15,181 bases of DNA from Porticoccaceae bacterium UBA4026 (GTDB taxonomy: Bacteria; Pseudomonadota; Gammaproteobacteria; Pseudomonadales; Porticoccaceae). Below, piece after piece: positions 14,064 through 15,181 of the stretch (positions are counted from its first letter, which is position 1; each line of letters starts with the position of its first letter). Location: NCBI GenBank assembly GCA_002382445.1, contig DGAQ01000028.1, forward strand, positions 40,141-55,321, given 5' to 3'. The translations under genes and the position numbers were made by a program. The notes below the pieces were generated by a model, which was given only the letters and a program-made list of their open reading frames with translations, was not told the origin of the DNA and did no database searches.

Positions 14064-14345
14064 CTACTTCCTCTTAAACATGGCAAGCATACGATTAGTC
14101 ACAAGGTAGCCACCTACCACATTAATAGTCGCCAACGTCACCGCAATAAAACCGAGCCAGTTAACAAGCATCGGGGAGCTTTCTGTACCTGCCGCCAAGA
14201 GAGCCCCGACTAAGGTAATACCAGATATAGCATTGGTTCCCGACATTAACGGCGTATGTAACGTTGGAGGAACTTTGGTAATCAACTCAACACCAAGAAA
14301 TAAGGCGAGGACGAACAGCGCCAGCAGTAAAATTAAAGTTTCCAT
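14064..14345 (-). CDS. pntAB: NAD(P) transhydrogenase alpha subunit, membrane part (alpha-2)
   Basis: This 93-residue protein has three hydrophobic helices (about 2-22, 36-54 and 60-84) and is the separate membrane portion of the alpha subunit. In E. coli the same region is fused to the C-terminus of PntA; Rhodospirillum- and Thermus-type enzymes carry it as its own gene, as here. The signature HTPLMSGTNAISG (30-42) holds His30, the protonatable histidine of the alpha-2 helix. It lies 12 bp after pntAA and 3 bp before pntB, so the three genes form a tight operon. AGAGAG about 7 nt upstream serves as ribosome site. Confidence 0.95.
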   Translation of the reverse strand: METLILLLALFVLALFLGVELITKVPPTLHTPLMSGTNAISGITLVGALLAAGTESSPMLVNWLGFIAVTLATINVVGGYLVTNRMLAMFKRK

Positions 14346-14357
14346 TGATTATCTCTC

Positions 14358-15181
14358 TTATTTTTCATCATTAGACGCAACTGAGGCACCCGCTTGTTGC
14401 TCTGGCTCCACAGAAGCCTTTATTTCATCCAGACCAAGTAACTTTCTCATATGAGCATGAGGCACCTCGCCCTCGTGCGCTACCAAAGTGCCGGCAACGA
14501 TTTCATCACTAAAGTCCAGATTGAGTTCACCATTCTCGTCTAAAATAAGCTCAAGTAGAGTCTGGATATTATTACCGTACATCTGACTGGCATGATAAGC
14601 CAAGTCTGAAGGAACATTCTCAGGGCCGACAATAGTTACGTCATGTGCAACGATGATTTTACCCATCTCAGTAAGATCACAGTTCCCACCTCGCTCAGCA
14701 GCAAGATCAACGATTACTGCCCCTGGCTTCATGGCTACAACCATGTCTTCTGTCACCAAAATCGGTGACTTTGCTCCTGGGATAGCAGCCGTAGTAATAA
14801 TAATATCTTGTTGGGCGACCACAGCGGTCATCAACTCACGCTGTCGGCGGAGAAAATCTTCCCCCTGCTCTTTGGCGTAGCCTCCGACACCCTCTGATTC
14901 ACCGGTATCCAGATCCAATTCCACAGGCTTCGCCCCCACTGAGATAATCTGCTCTCTCGCTGCGGGTCGAACGTCGTAGGCCTCAACTATGGCACCTAGG
15001 CGCTTAGCCGTGGCACAGGCCTGTAAACCGGCGACCCCCACGCCCATAATAAGCACTCGAGCGGGCTGAAGTGTCCCGGCGGCAGTCATCAACATTGGGA
15101 AGATACGCGGAGATACGGAAGCACCGATTAATACCGCTTTGTAGCCAGCCAGAGTGGCCATCGACGAAAGCACATCCATGC
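14358..15181 (-). CDS. pntAA: NAD(P) transhydrogenase alpha subunit, NAD(H)-binding part (alpha-1), 5' end outside window
   Basis: This is the soluble NAD(H)-binding domain I of the transhydrogenase. The reading frame is still open at the right edge; the 273 residues seen begin within the region LDVLSSMATLAGYKAV that lies roughly one third into the family's usual 370-390 residues, so about 100 N-terminal residues are missing. Visible parts, counted from the first Met in the window, are the Rossmann motif GVGVAG (46-51) and EAYDVRPAAREQI (66-78). Further on are the alanine-dehydrogenase/PNT signature with IITTAAIPGAKSP (126-138), VIVDLAAERGGNCDLTE (155-171), and a mobile-loop-like MYGNNIQTLL segment. 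The last 25 residues are a polar Glu/Gln/Ser/Ala linker that would be fused to the membrane part in E. coli. Promoter and start are not visible. Confidence 0.95.
   Translation of the reverse strand, partial: MDVLSSMATLAGYKAVLIGASVSPRIFPMLMTAAGTLQPARVLIMGVGVAGLQACATAKRLGAIVEAYDVRPAAREQIISVGAKPVELDLDTGESEGVGGYAKEQGEDFLRRQRELMTAVVAQQDIIITTAAIPGAKSPILVTEDMVVAMKPGAVIVDLAAERGGNCDLTEMGKIIVAHDVTIVGPENVPSDLAYHASQMYGNNIQTLLELILDENGELNLDFSDEIVAGTLVAHEGEVPHAHMRKLLGLDEIKASVEPEQQAGASVASNDEK

Overview
The window looks like ordinary chromosome from an aerobic gammaproteobacterium. A marine lineage such as the Cellvibrionales/OM60 relatives would fit, but no rRNA or other lineage marker is present to settle it. 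Supporting signs are a long-form (367 aa) SAICAR synthase, an 857-residue ClpB matching the E. coli layout, a [4Fe-4S] L-serine dehydratase, and a caa3-type oxidase of the coxB-coxA-cox3-cox3-cox4 arrangement. I see no tRNA, rRNA, CRISPR array, insertion sequence, integrase or prophage gene.

Layout from left to right. purC (+) and sdaA (-) converge, and their stop codons interlock in one CTAG. A 318-bp gap with possible operator-like repeats follows. Then come two forward genes: an unrecognised 162-aa soluble protein and a 185-aa protein with two membrane segments. These meet, tail to tail, a five-gene reverse operon (about 8720 down to 4120) encoding a complete structural set for a caa3-type cytochrome c oxidase: subunit II with a fused cytochrome c domain, subunit I, two different subunit III homologues and subunit IV. 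Divergent from that operon is a LuxR-type HTH regulator (9032-9859). It converges on clpB (9856-12429, -), again with both stops sharing one CTAG. The right end holds a reverse operon for proton-translocating NAD(P) transhydrogenase in the three-subunit form (pntAA, cut by the window edge; pntAB; pntB), closed by a clear intrinsic terminator at 12562-12597.

The functional theme is aerobic energy and redox housekeeping. The oxidase takes electrons from cytochrome c and pumps protons; the transhydrogenase uses the proton gradient to make NADPH; SdaA and PurC serve serine catabolism and purine synthesis; ClpB handles protein disaggregation. The clpB upstream region has a good match to a sigma-32 heat-shock promoter.

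I did not find a convincing previously undescribed system. The items most worth checking are the tandem palindromic repeats in front of the unrecognised gene, that gene itself, the LuxR-family gene divergent from the oxidase operon, and the twice-repeated CTAG stop-codon interlock between convergent genes.
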